From Cyanobacteria bacterium SZAS-4 (GTDB lineage Bacteria > Cyanobacteriota > Vampirovibrionia > Obscuribacterales > Obscuribacteraceae), in assembly GCA_018266255.1 (NCBI GenBank), contig JAFEAT010000007.1, positions 427,858 through 491,857 of the forward strand: a stretch of 64,000 bases of DNA, written 5' to 3'. A model generated the notes under the pieces. It had not been told where the DNA came from. It saw only the letters and a program-made list of their open reading frames with translations, and made no database searches. Below are positions 8,972 to 18,432 of the stretch, in pieces. The position numbers were made by a program, and so were the translations under genes. The first letter of the stretch is position 1. Each line of letters starts with the position of its first letter.

Positions 8972-9375
8972 TTTCCTCAACAATCCACTTGGCATCCATT
9001 GCAGCTATCTCTACGCTATGCGAGAAATATGTCGGCTAATGTTTAAAACGAAACACGTATTTACAACTCCACCAATTAGAAATTATCAACGACATCACGA
9101 CACACTGGTGTAAGGCAATAGAGCTGGCATTATGCGGAGTAGCCAAGAGAAGAAAGATTTTGGCTGGCAAGAATTATTATGGATTCGCTCTTTACTATCT
9201 CCTTCTGATTTGGCAATCTCTTAGCTGTACTCAGCCCGTGCTTCTTGACAAGAAGAGCAATTACTACCGGCGAACTGCGAGTTTTATTCGTTAACGGAAA
9301 TAAGTGACCGACCGAATCGAAAGCAAATCCGAATCGCATCGAAGACCGAATCGCAGACGAAACACGGAAACATTG
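8972..9375. other. Intergenic region upstream of a glycosyltransferase
   Basis: About 400 bp separating the flippase from the ATG of the next GT gene. An in-frame GTG at 9304 could shorten it. No RNA gene, convincing hairpin or repeat was seen. A weak antisense ORF (9130-9396) has no recognisable features. Confidence 0.45.
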
Positions 9376-10503
9376 ATGACTGATAACTCGAAACAATCGA
9401 CCCCGAGCAGAAGCGGTCCTTCAACCCTTTCTCCAACCGTATCTGTAATCGTGCCCGTCTACAACGGCGGCGATCAATTCGACGACTGCCTGGCAGCGAT
9501 TGTTCGATGGAAACCGACGAACTGGGAGTTGATCGTTGTCGACGACGGCTCTACAGACCAATCAGCAGCTTTAGCGAGGCATTACGGCGCCACCGTGATG
9601 AGCACCGAAGGAAGACTCGGACCAGGCGCAGCTCGCAACATTGGATCTCGCTTCGCTTCCGGCGAATACGTCTGTTTCATCGACGCAGATTGCGAAGTGA
9701 ACGCAAAGACTTTTAGAAACATGGCTGCGATACTCTCGAATGATTCGACTATCGATGCCCTCTTCGGTTCGTACGACACCACACCAAGGGCGCCCTCATT
9801 TCTCAGCCAATATAAGAACCTGATGCACCACTGGGTGCACCAGAACAGCAGCGAAGATGCCACAACATTCTGGTCAGGATGCGGTGTTGTTCGTCGTTCA
9901 CTGTTCCTCGCTTTAGGCGGCTTCGACGTTGTCACTTATAAACGCCCGAGCATTGAAGACATCGATCTTGGATATCGAATCAAACAAGCTGGTGGCAAAA
10001 TTGTTTTGTCCAAAAAAGTGCAAGTTAAGCATTACAAAAATTGGACGTTGATGTGCCTGCTGAAAACAGATGTTTTCGACCGCGGCATCCCCTGGACTCG
10101 TCTCATTCTCAGCGACAAATCCAGATTGGTTAACGATTTGAACCTCGGCAACGATCAAAGACTCAGCCTTGTCGTCACTTACTTGCTGCTTCTATCCCTG
10201 GTACTGACGCCGTTTGTTCCGCACGCAGGATTTGCAGCGGTAGCACTTGCGGTCGTGCTCTTTGGATTGAACATCCAGACTTACAACTTTTTTGTAAAAC
10301 GGCGCGGTGCACTGTTTGCGATACCAGCGATCTTGATGCATTGGACATACTTCGTCTACTGCGGAATCGCATTCTGGTGCGGTGTTGCATTGCACACGCG
10401 TGACAAAATTCAGGGCAAAGAAGTTTTGCCAGTAGCGCCAATCGAAGATTCGGCCGGACAGTTCAAACAAGCTCAAACAGCAGTAGCAAATACTGTTAGC
10501 TAA
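9376..10503 (+). CDS. Glycosyltransferase family 2 with C-terminal membrane segments
   Basis: About 375 residues from the ATG at 9376; a GTG at 9304 would add 24 polar residues. The GT-A domain has SVIVPVYNGG, IVVDDGSTDQS (first Asp pair) and CFIDADCE, which supplies the canonical DxD metal site. A later GGFDVV and an acidic SIEDIDLGYR segment are the usual acceptor-side motifs (ED as probable catalytic base). After residue 290 or so come hydrophobic stretches, probably two or three membrane helices. Unlike the GT2 pair at 1384-3175 this one keeps all the standard motifs. Substrate unknown; it sits between the flippase and the flavoprotein. Confidence 0.88.
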   Translation: MTDNSKQSTPSRSGPSTLSPTVSVIVPVYNGGDQFDDCLAAIVRWKPTNWELIVVDDGSTDQSAALARHYGATVMSTEGRLGPGAARNIGSRFASGEYVCFIDADCEVNAKTFRNMAAILSNDSTIDALFGSYDTTPRAPSFLSQYKNLMHHWVHQNSSEDATTFWSGCGVVRRSLFLALGGFDVVTYKRPSIEDIDLGYRIKQAGGKIVLSKKVQVKHYKNWTLMCLLKTDVFDRGIPWTRLILSDKSRLVNDLNLGNDQRLSLVVTYLLLLSLVLTPFVPHAGFAAVALAVVLFGLNIQTYNFFVKRRGALFAIPAILMHWTYFVYCGIAFWCGVALHTRDKIQGKEVLPVAPIEDSAGQFKQAQTAVANTVS

Positions 10504-10755
10504 GAGCCATTGGAAGAGTAATTCGTTGCGTGATTTGTTGACTATTTTGCAGCGTAATGGATCTTCGTATATACAAACGTTGTCAATCAAAGCGCGATAG
10601 CTATCTAACGTAGATTGGCTGCCTGAAACGATCTAAACGTGACGCGATTTTGCTGACATGGTCACTCAAATTGTGTAAGATCGACTGCGGATGACTCAGC
10701 GTCACATTATCAAGCAGTTTCATCCAGCTTCCTTCACGAAGGTCTGACTAGATCA

Positions 10756-12378
10756 ATGGAAAAACCTGCTGGTAGCCAGCAAACGGCCGTAATAGTCGGG
10801 GCCGGACCGGCTGGATTGACAGCTGCTTTCGAGCTATTGAAACATACCTCCATCAAACCGATCGTGTTGGAACGCACCGACTATCTGGGCGGAATTGCTC
10901 GCACTGTTAATTACAAAGGCAATCGCATCGACATCGGCGGACACCGCTTCTTCTCCAAGTCTGATCGAGTCATGCAGTGGTGGCTTGATGTCATGCCATT
11001 AGAGGCTCTTGAGGACAAGAGCCAGGTCATTACTTATCAACGAAAACAGACATCAGTCGAAGCAAACAAAAATGCACCTGACCCTGTGAAAGAAGACAGA
11101 GTCATGCTTTTGCGCAACCGAAAATCACGCATTTATTTCATGCGCAAATTCTTCGACTATCCAATCAGTTTGACGCCCGACACCGTCAAAAATATGGGAC
11201 TGTTTAAGACTTTCAAAGTCGGCTTGAGCTATATGAAAGCGAGCCTTTTCCCAATCAAACCGGAAAAATCACTGGACGAATTTTTGACGAATAGATTTGG
11301 CAAGGAGCTCTATCTCACCTTCTTCAAATCGTACACCGAAAAAGTCTGGGGCGTTCCGTGCGATCAAATAACTTCCGCATGGGGTGCACAGCGGATCAAG
11401 GGACTTTCGTTGTGGCGCGCTGTTCGCCACTTTTTCAAAAGTTCGCTGTCGGCAGTAGACATCGGTCAAAAGGAAACAGAAACATCTTTGATCGAACGTT
11501 TCCTCTATCCAAAACTTGGGCCAGGGCAGATGTGGGAATACGTGGCTAAACACGTGACGGATGCAAAAGGCGAAATCATCATGGACTGCAACGTTGTAAA
11601 AATCAACGTGACAGACAATTCCGTCAAATCAATTGAAATTGAAGACACCAAAACGGGTGAACATCGCACTTACGAAGGTGAATACTTCTTCTCTACGATG
11701 GCAATCAAAGACCTGGTTCAGTGCATGGATCCCAAACCCGGTCCAGAAATCACTCAAATCAGCGATGGATTGCTCTACAGAGACTTTTTCACCGTAGGTC
11801 TGTTGGTCAACAAGCTGAAGATTCACGACCACACAGAAGAAGGAAGAAAGCTCGTTGCAGACAACTGGATTTACATCCAGGAACCAGACGTGAAGCTCGG
11901 ACGACTGCAGATCTTCAACAACTGGAGTCCTTACATGGTTCAAGACCAGTCGAAAGTGTGGCTCGGGCTCGAGTATTTCTGCAATGAGACAGACGATATC
12001 TGGAGTTGGGACGACAAAAAGTTGATCGATTTCGCCAGTAAAGAACTCGAACAAATCGATATCATCGACGCATCAGATGTTCTCGATGCCACCGTGATCA
12101 AGATGCCCAAGACCTACCCAGGTTACTTTGGCACGTACGAAAAATTCGATCACCTGCAACGATACCTGGACCGATTCGAGAATTTGTTTCTCGTTGGTCG
12201 CAACGGCATGCACAAATACAATAACCAGGACCACTCGATGCTGACTGCGATGACTGCGGTTGAGAACATCGCCAACGGTATTAAAACCAAAGACAACATC
12301 TGGTCAATCAACACCGAACTTGATTATCACGAAGAAAAGTCAGCCGAGTCGGAAAAAAAGACTGTCAGCGCTAGTTAG
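10756..12378 (+). CDS. FAD-dependent oxidoreductase, UDP-galactopyranose mutase/amine oxidase-like
   Basis: A 540-residue flavoprotein. Residues 11-20 carry the FAD-binding [10 protein letters not shown], then a conserved [13 protein letters not shown] and an [11 protein letters not shown] segment typical of the NAD(P)/FAD-dependent group annotated as protoporphyrinogen oxidase or UDP-galactopyranose mutase-like. The C-terminal [20 protein letters not shown] is the second FAD-contact region of the same group. Members are often found in polysaccharide clusters. A ring-contraction or desaturation of a sugar nucleotide is plausible but not shown. It is preceded by about 250 bp of non-coding DNA. 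Confidence 0.82.
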   Translation: MEKPAGSQQTAVIVGAGPAGLTAAFELLKHTSIKPIVLERTDYLGGIARTVNYKGNRIDIGGHRFFSKSDRVMQWWLDVMPLEALEDKSQVITYQRKQTSVEANKNAPDPVKEDRVMLLRNRKSRIYFMRKFFDYPISLTPDTVKNMGLFKTFKVGLSYMKASLFPIKPEKSLDEFLTNRFGKELYLTFFKSYTEKVWGVPCDQITSAWGAQRIKGLSLWRAVRHFFKSSLSAVDIGQKETETSLIERFLYPKLGPGQMWEYVAKHVTDAKGEIIMDCNVVKINVTDNSVKSIEIEDTKTGEHRTYEGEYFFSTMAIKDLVQCMDPKPGPEITQISDGLLYRDFFTVGLLVNKLKIHDHTEEGRKLVADNWIYIQEPDVKLGRLQIFNNWSPYMVQDQSKVWLGLEYFCNETDDIWSWDDKKLIDFASKELEQIDIIDASDVLDATVIKMPKTYPGYFGTYEKFDHLQRYLDRFENLFLVGRNGMHKYNNQDHSMLTAMTAVENIANGIKTKDNIWSINTELDYHEEKSAESEKKTVSAS

Positions 12379-12614
12379 ACGGTGCTCATAAAACCACCTC
12401 CTGACAGCAGTGCAAAAGCTAAAACCTGTGCACATTAAAAGAAATTGACAACCGGCTCAAATGGATGCGGAACCGACAAATCTACCGGGTGCATGGTTTT
12501 GAACGATGAAACGGGACTGAAAGGGTCGTTTCGGAAACTTTATCTAAAGGCTGGAAGCGCCCGTACCATGGTACTATCGGGACTTGCCATGTGTTCTAAC
12601 TAGAGCCAACAAAA

Positions 12615-14066
12615 TTGCTTTTCAACAGCGTTCAATATCTAATTTTTCTCCCGACCATAGTGTTGCTGTTCTGGCTGTCACCACGCGCAGTCAAGCTGCC
12701 TCTACTGCTGGTGGCAAGCTACATCTTCTATGCGTCCTGGAACCCACCCTTCGTGCTCCTGATCATCGGGCTGACGATGTTCAATTTCTTCTGGGGAAAA
12801 TTTCTTGCCAAAGCGACAACTCATCGAAAGAAGATATTCACCTGGGGCATCATCGCCAACATAGCCACTCTTGCAACTTTTAAGTATGCGAATTTCTTTC
12901 TCGGCACGGTCGCATCGGCAGTACACATTGTCACCAAACAAACGCCAGATTTCACACTGAACATCATTCTTCCACTGGGAATTTCGTTCTTCGTCTTTGA
13001 ATTCATTCACTATCTTTTCGAAGTGAACAAGGGCGGCAAGCCGGTCGATTCATTCGTGCACTTCGCACTGTTCGCGGCCTTCTTCCCAACGCAAATCGCT
13101 GGTCCGATCAAGCGATACGACGACTTTATGAAACAGATGACGGACACAAATCCGTTCAAACTGGAATATTTCGATGAAGGAATTCCACTGATTGTAATGG
13201 GATTAGCCAAGAAACTGCTGCTCGCAGACAATTTGGCCATTCTTGTTCAAATGGGTTTCTCCACTCCAGGAGCTTACGGTGCGCCTGAATTATGGTTGTT
13301 CACCTACGCCTTCGCTTTCCAAATTTACTTCGACTTCTGTGCCTACACAGACATCGCGCGCGGCTCAGCGATGTTGTTCGGCTATCACATTCCAATCAAC
13401 TTCAATATGCCTTACGTGGCAGCGAACATCTCTGACTTCTGGCATCGCTGGCACATCTCACTTTCTACCTGGTTGCGGGACTATTTGTTTATCCCCATGG
13501 GCGGCTCACGCGTCGCCAATTGGAAGGTAAACAGAAATATTCTCATCACCTTCGCTCTGGGCGGTTTGTGGCACGGAGCCTCATGGAGCTTCGTTATCTG
13601 GGGCATTTTCCACGGGCTTTGTCTTGTAGCACATCGCGAGTTCGTTGCACTGAAGGCGCGCCTACCTAACCTGGAAGTGCTCTGGAAATCTGGTTTCTGG
13701 CACTACTTCTCAATCTTTATGACGTTCAACGCCGTCTGCATTGGCGACGTATTCTTCCGAATTCAAGACAGCAAAGCCGCCTTCGCTGCGGTGAAGAAGA
13801 TGCTTTTGTTCAGCCCCATCTACACAGCAGACGAAGCGCATCACTTCTTCATCGCTAAAGAGACGCTGCCCATCATCGTTCCTGTCACAGTGACGATGGT
13901 GGCCCTGCTCTTCCTGGCAAATTTGCCGCTGAGCAAATTGATCAAAGACAAGGCATTCGATAAAGTTCCACCATTTATCAAAGGTGCATTCTGCGCCGTT
14001 TTGATTATTGCCATGGTTGTTCTGATTCCAACCACGTCAGCACCTTTCGTTTACTTCCAATTTTAA
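12615..14066 (+). CDS. MBOAT family O-acyltransferase (AlgI/DltB-like)
   Basis: A 483-residue membrane protein. The start is TTG at 12615, chosen because MLFNSVQYLIFLP is the conserved N-terminus of this family. Around ten hydrophobic segments are visible. GGLWHGASW contains the invariant catalytic His (H320), and FWHRWHISLSTWLRDYL is the other family signature. MBOAT proteins of this type move acetyl groups across the membrane for O-acetylation of exported polysaccharide, passing them to an SGNH-type partner. The next gene, 9 bp downstream, encodes a candidate partner, as in alginate-type systems. The upstream region (about 235 bp) may hold its promoter. Confidence 0.93.
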   Translation: MLFNSVQYLIFLPTIVLLFWLSPRAVKLPLLLVASYIFYASWNPPFVLLIIGLTMFNFFWGKFLAKATTHRKKIFTWGIIANIATLATFKYANFFLGTVASAVHIVTKQTPDFTLNIILPLGISFFVFEFIHYLFEVNKGGKPVDSFVHFALFAAFFPTQIAGPIKRYDDFMKQMTDTNPFKLEYFDEGIPLIVMGLAKKLLLADNLAILVQMGFSTPGAYGAPELWLFTYAFAFQIYFDFCAYTDIARGSAMLFGYHIPINFNMPYVAANISDFWHRWHISLSTWLRDYLFIPMGGSRVANWKVNRNILITFALGGLWHGASWSFVIWGIFHGLCLVAHREFVALKARLPNLEVLWKSGFWHYFSIFMTFNAVCIGDVFFRIQDSKAAFAAVKKMLLFSPIYTADEAHHFFIAKETLPIIVPVTVTMVALLFLANLPLSKLIKDKAFDKVPPFIKGAFCAVLIIAMVVLIPTTSAPFVYFQF

Positions 14067-14075
14067 GGGAATATC

Positions 14076-15311
14076 GTGGCACCACATACGACACCAGCTA
14101 TAAAAGCGCTGACAGGCACAACATTCAGTTGCCTGGTCTGTCTGGTCGTCTTCAATATTGCCATCAACGTGCTCTTTCCCGCCGGTCTGCCTAAGTTCCA
14201 GGACACAGCCAATCTCTGGGGCACACAAGTTGCGAAACTACCACCTTTGATGCAATCGAAAGAAAACGCTGACGTGCTAATCGTCGGTGCATCTGGAATT
14301 CTCTTTCCGTCCGTGCGATGCGATGACGCTTATTACAAGCGGCAGACGCGCTACGACGACTGGTACATGAAATACAACATCTGGAAATACTCGAAGTCTG
14401 ACTATTTCGCCAGTCTGCTGAGCAAGCGGCTAAACAAAGATATATCGATTGCAAATAGTGCCGTGGGCGGTTGCATGATGTCAGATCAATATCTGATTTT
14501 GAATAAATATCTGGCCTCGGGCAAGAAACCCAAAATGGTTCTGCTCTTCAGCGGTCCCAAAGATTTCATGGACAACCACCGCACCAAGATAGAAAAGACA
14601 TCTACTTATGTTCAGCTGGCTGACTTTCCGATTCGAGTTGGCGATATTCTGCAAGGCAACACTCGCCTGGAAACAGCCGTTCCAGAGCTTACCGAAGCAG
14701 TTATGCAAAGCATATCTAGTTTCTATTACTACCGAGAAGACTACAGAGCCATGCTCGCTCACGAGACGTCGCAAATCACCCATCGCCCTGAAGACTTGAA
14801 AAAGGCGATGGCGATGCTTGGCACCGAAGAAAAAGCGCCACTGACGAAGAAGCAGCAGGAAGAAGCCAAAGAGCGCGCTGACGCCAAATTTGCACCGTCG
14901 AAAGATGCTAAAGACCTGGCCCTGTTCAAGAAGATCTACTTGCCAGTCAACGAAGCCCAGTTCGCCACTCAAACAAAATATTTTGAAAAAATAATTGCTC
15001 TGGCTCAATCTCACAACATTCCACTGCAAGTCATTTTCATGCCACTGACTCCGCAGCACACAGCAGTATTGCCTCCGCAGACCTGGGCAAACTACAAAAA
15101 GACCGTCCGCACGCTCGCTGCAAACGCCCACGTTCCATGCTGGGATCCCGTTCAGGACGTGCAGTTCAACGGCGATGATTTTGAAGATTCAGCTCATTTA
15201 GATGCTGCTGGAGGTCAAAAATTCTTCAAATATTTGACCGATCGCATCTGCGACGATCCACGTGTTTGCCAAACATTGACAGACCGGAATGTCCTTATTG
15301 GCCAGCATTAG
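14076..15311 (+). CDS. SGNH-like extracytoplasmic protein paired with MBOAT acyltransferase
   Basis: A 411-residue protein with a GTG start preceded by AAGGGA at a 6-nt spacing. A single hydrophobic segment near residues 16-37 anchors it; the rest is probably periplasmic. VGASGILFP resembles SGNH block I with GAS instead of GDS, and DSAHLDAAGG near residue 370 matches the C-terminal DxxH block, so Ser, Asp and His of the triad appear to be present. A charged stretch of Lys, Glu and Ala (about residues 245-285) is probably helical. Known MBOAT partners such as AlgJ/AlgX carry out the final O-acetyl transfer to the polymer; this role is inferred from position and motifs. Confidence 0.72.
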   Translation: MAPHTTPAIKALTGTTFSCLVCLVVFNIAINVLFPAGLPKFQDTANLWGTQVAKLPPLMQSKENADVLIVGASGILFPSVRCDDAYYKRQTRYDDWYMKYNIWKYSKSDYFASLLSKRLNKDISIANSAVGGCMMSDQYLILNKYLASGKKPKMVLLFSGPKDFMDNHRTKIEKTSTYVQLADFPIRVGDILQGNTRLETAVPELTEAVMQSISSFYYYREDYRAMLAHETSQITHRPEDLKKAMAMLGTEEKAPLTKKQQEEAKERADAKFAPSKDAKDLALFKKIYLPVNEAQFATQTKYFEKIIALAQSHNIPLQVIFMPLTPQHTAVLPPQTWANYKKTVRTLAANAHVPCWDPVQDVQFNGDDFEDSAHLDAAGGQKFFKYLTDRICDDPRVCQTLTDRNVLIGQH

Positions 15312-15477
15312 AGCGATTCTGCAAACTGTTTCGAACGAGCCTTTCTTAACAAAATAAAAGTTAGCTCAGCTGCTTACTAATTTACATTCAATTTCCGATT
15401 TACAACCGCGTGGTATCATGACTTCGCCAGTTCAATTGCGAAAACATTGATACTTACTAGCGCTTAGAGAAATTACC

Positions 15478-16674
15478 TTGAAAGACAAAAGATTCAAAAT
15501 CATATATCTAGAGCTCACCAATGCGTGCAACTTTTCGTGCGACTACTGTCCTATCGATCAGCAGACCCGCAAGAAAGAGATGATGGATACCGATTTTGCA
15601 AAGAGCATCATCGATCAAATCGCAGACAATGAATTGACTGACTTCATCACTTTCCACTTGATGGGCGAACCATTTCTGCACAAAGAATTGGCAGCACTGA
15701 CAGGCTATTCAGAAGCAAGAAATCTGCGCGTTCGTTTGCTCACCAACGGCAGTCTTTTGGAATCAGCTCGCAACGTTCAACTTTTCGAAAACAACTGCAC
15801 TCGTCTAGAAGTTGGTTTCAGAACGCCAAACGACACAGCGTTCAACTTGCGCCTGCGTGGTGGCAAGCTCACACTGGACGATTACATATACCGCGTCAAA
15901 GGCTTGATTGAAGACAAGATTCAAACCGGCGCAAAAACAGAAGTTTGCCTCAAGTTCTTCATCCGCTCACACGCAGCAATGCTGGGCATGGCTGAAGAAT
16001 ACGAACATCTCACAAGCGAAGCAGACAACCTGAAAGTTGCAAACCTCTTCCGCGATCACACATTCGAAATGGCTCGCAAATACAACGTGCCAATCGGAGA
16101 ATGGGCCAACGTGCCTGTGAAAGTTGTCGATGGAGAGTACTTCATCTTCCCTGGCATCAGCCTGGCGTTTGCTCGCATCCAGGAATTCTGGGTGAGAGAA
16201 CAGCGCGCTCAAGTCGAAGGCACCACACATAAAGCCATCATCGGCGGTTGCTCTGCTGCATTTAGAGACGACTTCGGTATTCTCGCCAGCGGCGAAGTGA
16301 CCACGTGCTGCATCGACTACGACGGCAAAAACGTCATAGGCGATCTACACAAACAGTCGTTGATGGAAGTGCTCGAATCTAAAGAAGCAAAACGCATGCT
16401 GCGTTCGTTCGATTTCTTCATTCCTCCAACTGAATTCTGCAAAGAATGCCGCGGCGGCCCTACCGTAATGTCGTCTGTGACGAAGCAAATCGGAACAATC
16501 GCAATCGATATCAAAGATCGCCTAGCGCCAAGAAAACACTACCGCGCTTTGAGAAACAGATTGGCGAAACGTGAGCAAGGAACGCTGACCACGCCAAAAG
16601 CACCAGCCACTCCAGCGACACCACCTGCACCAGCAGCTGCACCGAAAGAACCAGTAACGCCGTCACGCAAGTAA
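15478..16674 (+). CDS. Radical SAM protein with SPASM-like C-terminal domain
   Basis: A 398-residue protein with a TTG start. C17, C21 and C24 form the CxxxCxxC motif that binds the [4Fe-4S] cluster used to cleave SAM. Further Cys in the second half (GGCSAAF near residue 260, TTCC and FCKECRGG) make a SPASM/twitch-like auxiliary cluster site. The last 30 residues are Pro, Ala and Thr-rich and probably disordered. Such enzymes modify peptides, sugars or cofactors; related ones occur in surface-glycan clusters. The substrate is not evident. Isolated by about 165 bp from the SGNH-like gene on the same strand. Confidence 0.88.
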   Translation: MKDKRFKIIYLELTNACNFSCDYCPIDQQTRKKEMMDTDFAKSIIDQIADNELTDFITFHLMGEPFLHKELAALTGYSEARNLRVRLLTNGSLLESARNVQLFENNCTRLEVGFRTPNDTAFNLRLRGGKLTLDDYIYRVKGLIEDKIQTGAKTEVCLKFFIRSHAAMLGMAEEYEHLTSEADNLKVANLFRDHTFEMARKYNVPIGEWANVPVKVVDGEYFIFPGISLAFARIQEFWVREQRAQVEGTTHKAIIGGCSAAFRDDFGILASGEVTTCCIDYDGKNVIGDLHKQSLMEVLESKEAKRMLRSFDFFIPPTEFCKECRGGPTVMSSVTKQIGTIAIDIKDRLAPRKHYRALRNRLAKREQGTLTTPKAPATPATPPAPAAAPKEPVTPSRK

Positions 16675-16982
16675 CGCGCCCACTCGAGCTTAAGCTGCAA
16701 CAATTAGTGTTTTCTGCCACCACTTGTGGTGCAGATGTATATGGGCATGCTGCGGATACACAAATATGCAAGCAGATAGGCGCGCCCACGTGCGCGGCTG
16801 TAGGCTTTTAGCCCTAAACAGTCTTCCTGAACCCCAAAAACCCATCTCTGTCTCAAAATTACAAGTTTTGCGGGTTACCGTGATCGACGATCACTGTAAC
16901 GCACCTTAACTTGCCATGAGGTTGCAAATAGACTGTTCGCATACCTCCCCCGAACGAACCAATTTTGAGGATGATTCTTAAT
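16675..16982. other. Intergenic region with two dyads
   Basis: About 300 bp with no ORF that looks real. It contains an imperfect hairpin at 16714-16733 (CTGC and ACCAC arms with one bulged base), which may mark the 3' end of the radical SAM transcript, and a strong dyad at 16874-16900 described separately. No T-run follows either. Confidence 0.5.
16874..16900. promoter_or_regulatory. 27-bp inverted repeat, possible operator
   Basis: Arms GTTACCGTGATC and GATCACTGTAAC pair with a single mismatch around a 3-nt centre. There is no T-run, so it is unlikely to be a terminator. It lies about 80 bp upstream of the start of the small gene at 16983, a reasonable place for a dimeric regulator's operator. 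Which protein binds is unknown. Confidence 0.45.
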
Positions 16983-17393
16983 ATGAAAATCGAAGAAATT
17001 ACCAAGAAGTCAGACAATGCCTCCAATGCCGGCGGTGACGCCTATGCCCAAGCAGCAGCCTCAGCATGGGCAAAGCCTGAAAGTGGCGCCGGCCGCGTTG
17101 CTACGAAACAAGGCAACAATGAAGTTGGCAGCGGCGAAATCAATGAGCCAGGCGGCGGCGGAAATAGCCCCATCCAGCTCAACGATGGCCAGACTGCAAC
17201 TGGATCAATGTCAGGCGAAAAAGCCAACCCCTCCGACAAGAAAATTCAAAACCCTGTCGCAACCGGTGGAGAAAGCAACTTTGCACCACCCGCCAAAGAG
17301 ACAAAGCCAGAACAAGGAAAGGGAACCGGAGAAAGCAAGCAGTCTGACAAAGATGCAGCAGTGAAACACCTGCCCAGCTTGAGCATTATCTAA
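16983..17393 (+). CDS. Small hydrophilic, probably disordered protein
   Basis: About 136 residues from the ATG at 16983, which has GAGG 12 nt upstream; other in-frame starts lie at 16965 (TTG) and 16971 (ATG, no room for an RBS). Composition is dominated by Gly, Ala, Lys, Ser, Asn, Glu and Pro with almost no hydrophobic core until the last residues, SLSII. No signal peptide or known domain is seen. It lies alone between a dyad and a repeat array, upstream of a two-component operon. Such proteins can be desiccation protectants, linkers or effectors, but nothing here decides among these. Confidence 0.6.
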   Translation: MKIEEITKKSDNASNAGGDAYAQAAASAWAKPESGAGRVATKQGNNEVGSGEINEPGGGGNSPIQLNDGQTATGSMSGEKANPSDKKIQNPVATGGESNFAPPAKETKPEQGKGTGESKQSDKDAAVKHLPSLSII

Positions 17394-17414
17394 ATCAAGT
17401 TGGCTCGAAGTTAC

Positions 17415-17533
17415 TTGCTGGATCATGCCAGCTCCAAGGCTCCTTGCCATACATCGCTTGCCATACATCGCTTGCAATAGAACTCTTGCCATAGATCGCT
17501 TGCGATAGATTGCTGGATCGTGCCAGTACCAAG
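17415..17533. repeat. 14-bp tandem array flanked by a 24-bp direct repeat
   Basis: Five units of 14 bp (CTTGCCATACATCG and variants) run from 17443 to 17512. They are bracketed by TTGCTGGATCATGCCAGC.. at 17415-17438 and TTGCTGGATCGTGCCAGT.. at 17510-17533, which differ at three of 24 positions. The array lies just after the stop of the small gene at 16983-17393. Confidence 0.8.
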
Positions 17534-17589
17534 AAGTCCAAACAGCGCAGCTATACTCAAAACGCCCAAGATTTACAGCCAGAAGATCG

Positions 17590-17613
17590 AGCCGAACTGC
17601 CCTAAGTTCGGCT
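17590..17613 (+). terminator. Stem-loop, possible terminator
   Basis: A perfect 9-bp stem AGCCGAACT/AGTTCGGCT with a 6-nt loop is followed by TTTGATCTATTT, a weak T-rich tail. It could end the transcript of the small gene upstream or act as an attenuator ahead of the response regulator operon. Confidence 0.5.
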
Positions 17614-17728
17614 TTGATCTATTTGGAAAAATCCGTGACAGGTGGTACAACAAGTGAAACCGACGACTTACGCATTTCGATCGCTCCAAACCAGTTCTGT
17701 CTTAACAAACAACTCACGCGACAAGACC

Positions 17729-18397
17729 ATGTCAAAAATACTCATCGTTGAAGACAACGAAGCACTAGCCGACTCAGTCAAAGACATCCTGGAATTCGAC
17801 CACCACGACGTCACTGCCGTCACAGATGGTGCCATAGGTCTGGAGTATGCATTGACTGGAAGCTATGATTTGATCATTCTTGATCGCCAACTCCCCAGTC
17901 TCCACGGTACAGAAATCTGCTCCACACTTCGTGACAAAGGCGGTCAGACGCCAGTTCTCATGTTGACAGGATTGAGCTCTGTCAACCAGAAAGTCGAAGG
18001 ATTTGACAGTGGTGCCGATGACTATTTGACCAAGCCATTCGCGATGCCTGAACTGGTGATGCGAGTCAAAGCACTTTTGAAACGTCCACCAATTCAAAAG
18101 TCAGATCGACTGATTGTCGCAGATATCATGCTCGACACTCAAAGCAAGACAGTAACTCAGTCAGGCGAAACGTTACGCTTGAAGCCTCTTGAATTTTCAG
18201 TACTAGAGTATTTCATGATGCATCCAAACAAAGTGATAGGCGCAGAGGAGTTGCTCAAGCGAGTGTGGAAATCAGAGAACGAAGCGTCGACCGATTCAGT
18301 ATATACATCGATCAATAGGCTTCGCAAAAAATTAGGTCCACAAGCCGATCAACTTCTGCAAACAGTGCATGGACTCGGTTACAAGCTCGTTAAATAA
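17729..18397 (+). CDS. OmpR/PhoB-family response regulator
   Basis: A 222-residue two-domain regulator from the ATG at 17729; the frame is open back to 17642 but MSKILIVEDNEAL is the true receiver start. E8-D9 bind Mg, D52 in ILDRQLP is the phospho-acceptor, and T80 and K102 (TKPF) complete the active site. Residues 125-222 form a winged-helix DNA-binding domain ending HGLGYKLVK. It lies 35 bp upstream of the histidine kinase at 18433 and forms an operon with it. Because that kinase seems unable to bind ATP, the phosphate may come from another kinase. Confidence 0.93.
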   Translation: MSKILIVEDNEALADSVKDILEFDHHDVTAVTDGAIGLEYALTGSYDLIILDRQLPSLHGTEICSTLRDKGGQTPVLMLTGLSSVNQKVEGFDSGADDYLTKPFAMPELVMRVKALLKRPPIQKSDRLIVADIMLDTQSKTVTQSGETLRLKPLEFSVLEYFMMHPNKVIGAEELLKRVWKSENEASTDSVYTSINRLRKKLGPQADQLLQTVHGLGYKLVK

Positions 18398-18432
18398 TAT
18401 GTTCACCAGAGAGATTCACATAGAGCATCACA

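Larger units (their letters stand above)
17394..17728. other. Intergenic region with repeat array and hairpin
   Basis: About 335 bp before the ATG of the response regulator. It holds a 14-bp tandem array flanked by a 24-bp direct repeat, then a perfect 9-bp stem-loop; each is listed separately. An ORF extension of the regulator back to 17642 is open but lacks receiver-domain sequence. Confidence 0.6.

Noticed and set aside
9130..9396. Minus-strand ORF of 88 residues upstream of the GT2 gene
   Set aside because: No domain, no RBS and antisense to the start of a clear glycosyltransferase.
16714..16733. Hairpin after the radical SAM gene as a terminator
   Set aside because: There is a bulge, almost no loop and no T-run after it.
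17415..17533. Possible insertion sequence or transposon remnant
   Set aside because: Flanking repeats are direct and imperfect, no transposase fragment or terminal inverted repeat is visible.
17642..17728. N-terminal extension of the OmpR-type regulator
   Set aside because: The extra 29 residues are unlike receiver sequence and the ATG at 17729 gives the normal start MSKILIVED.
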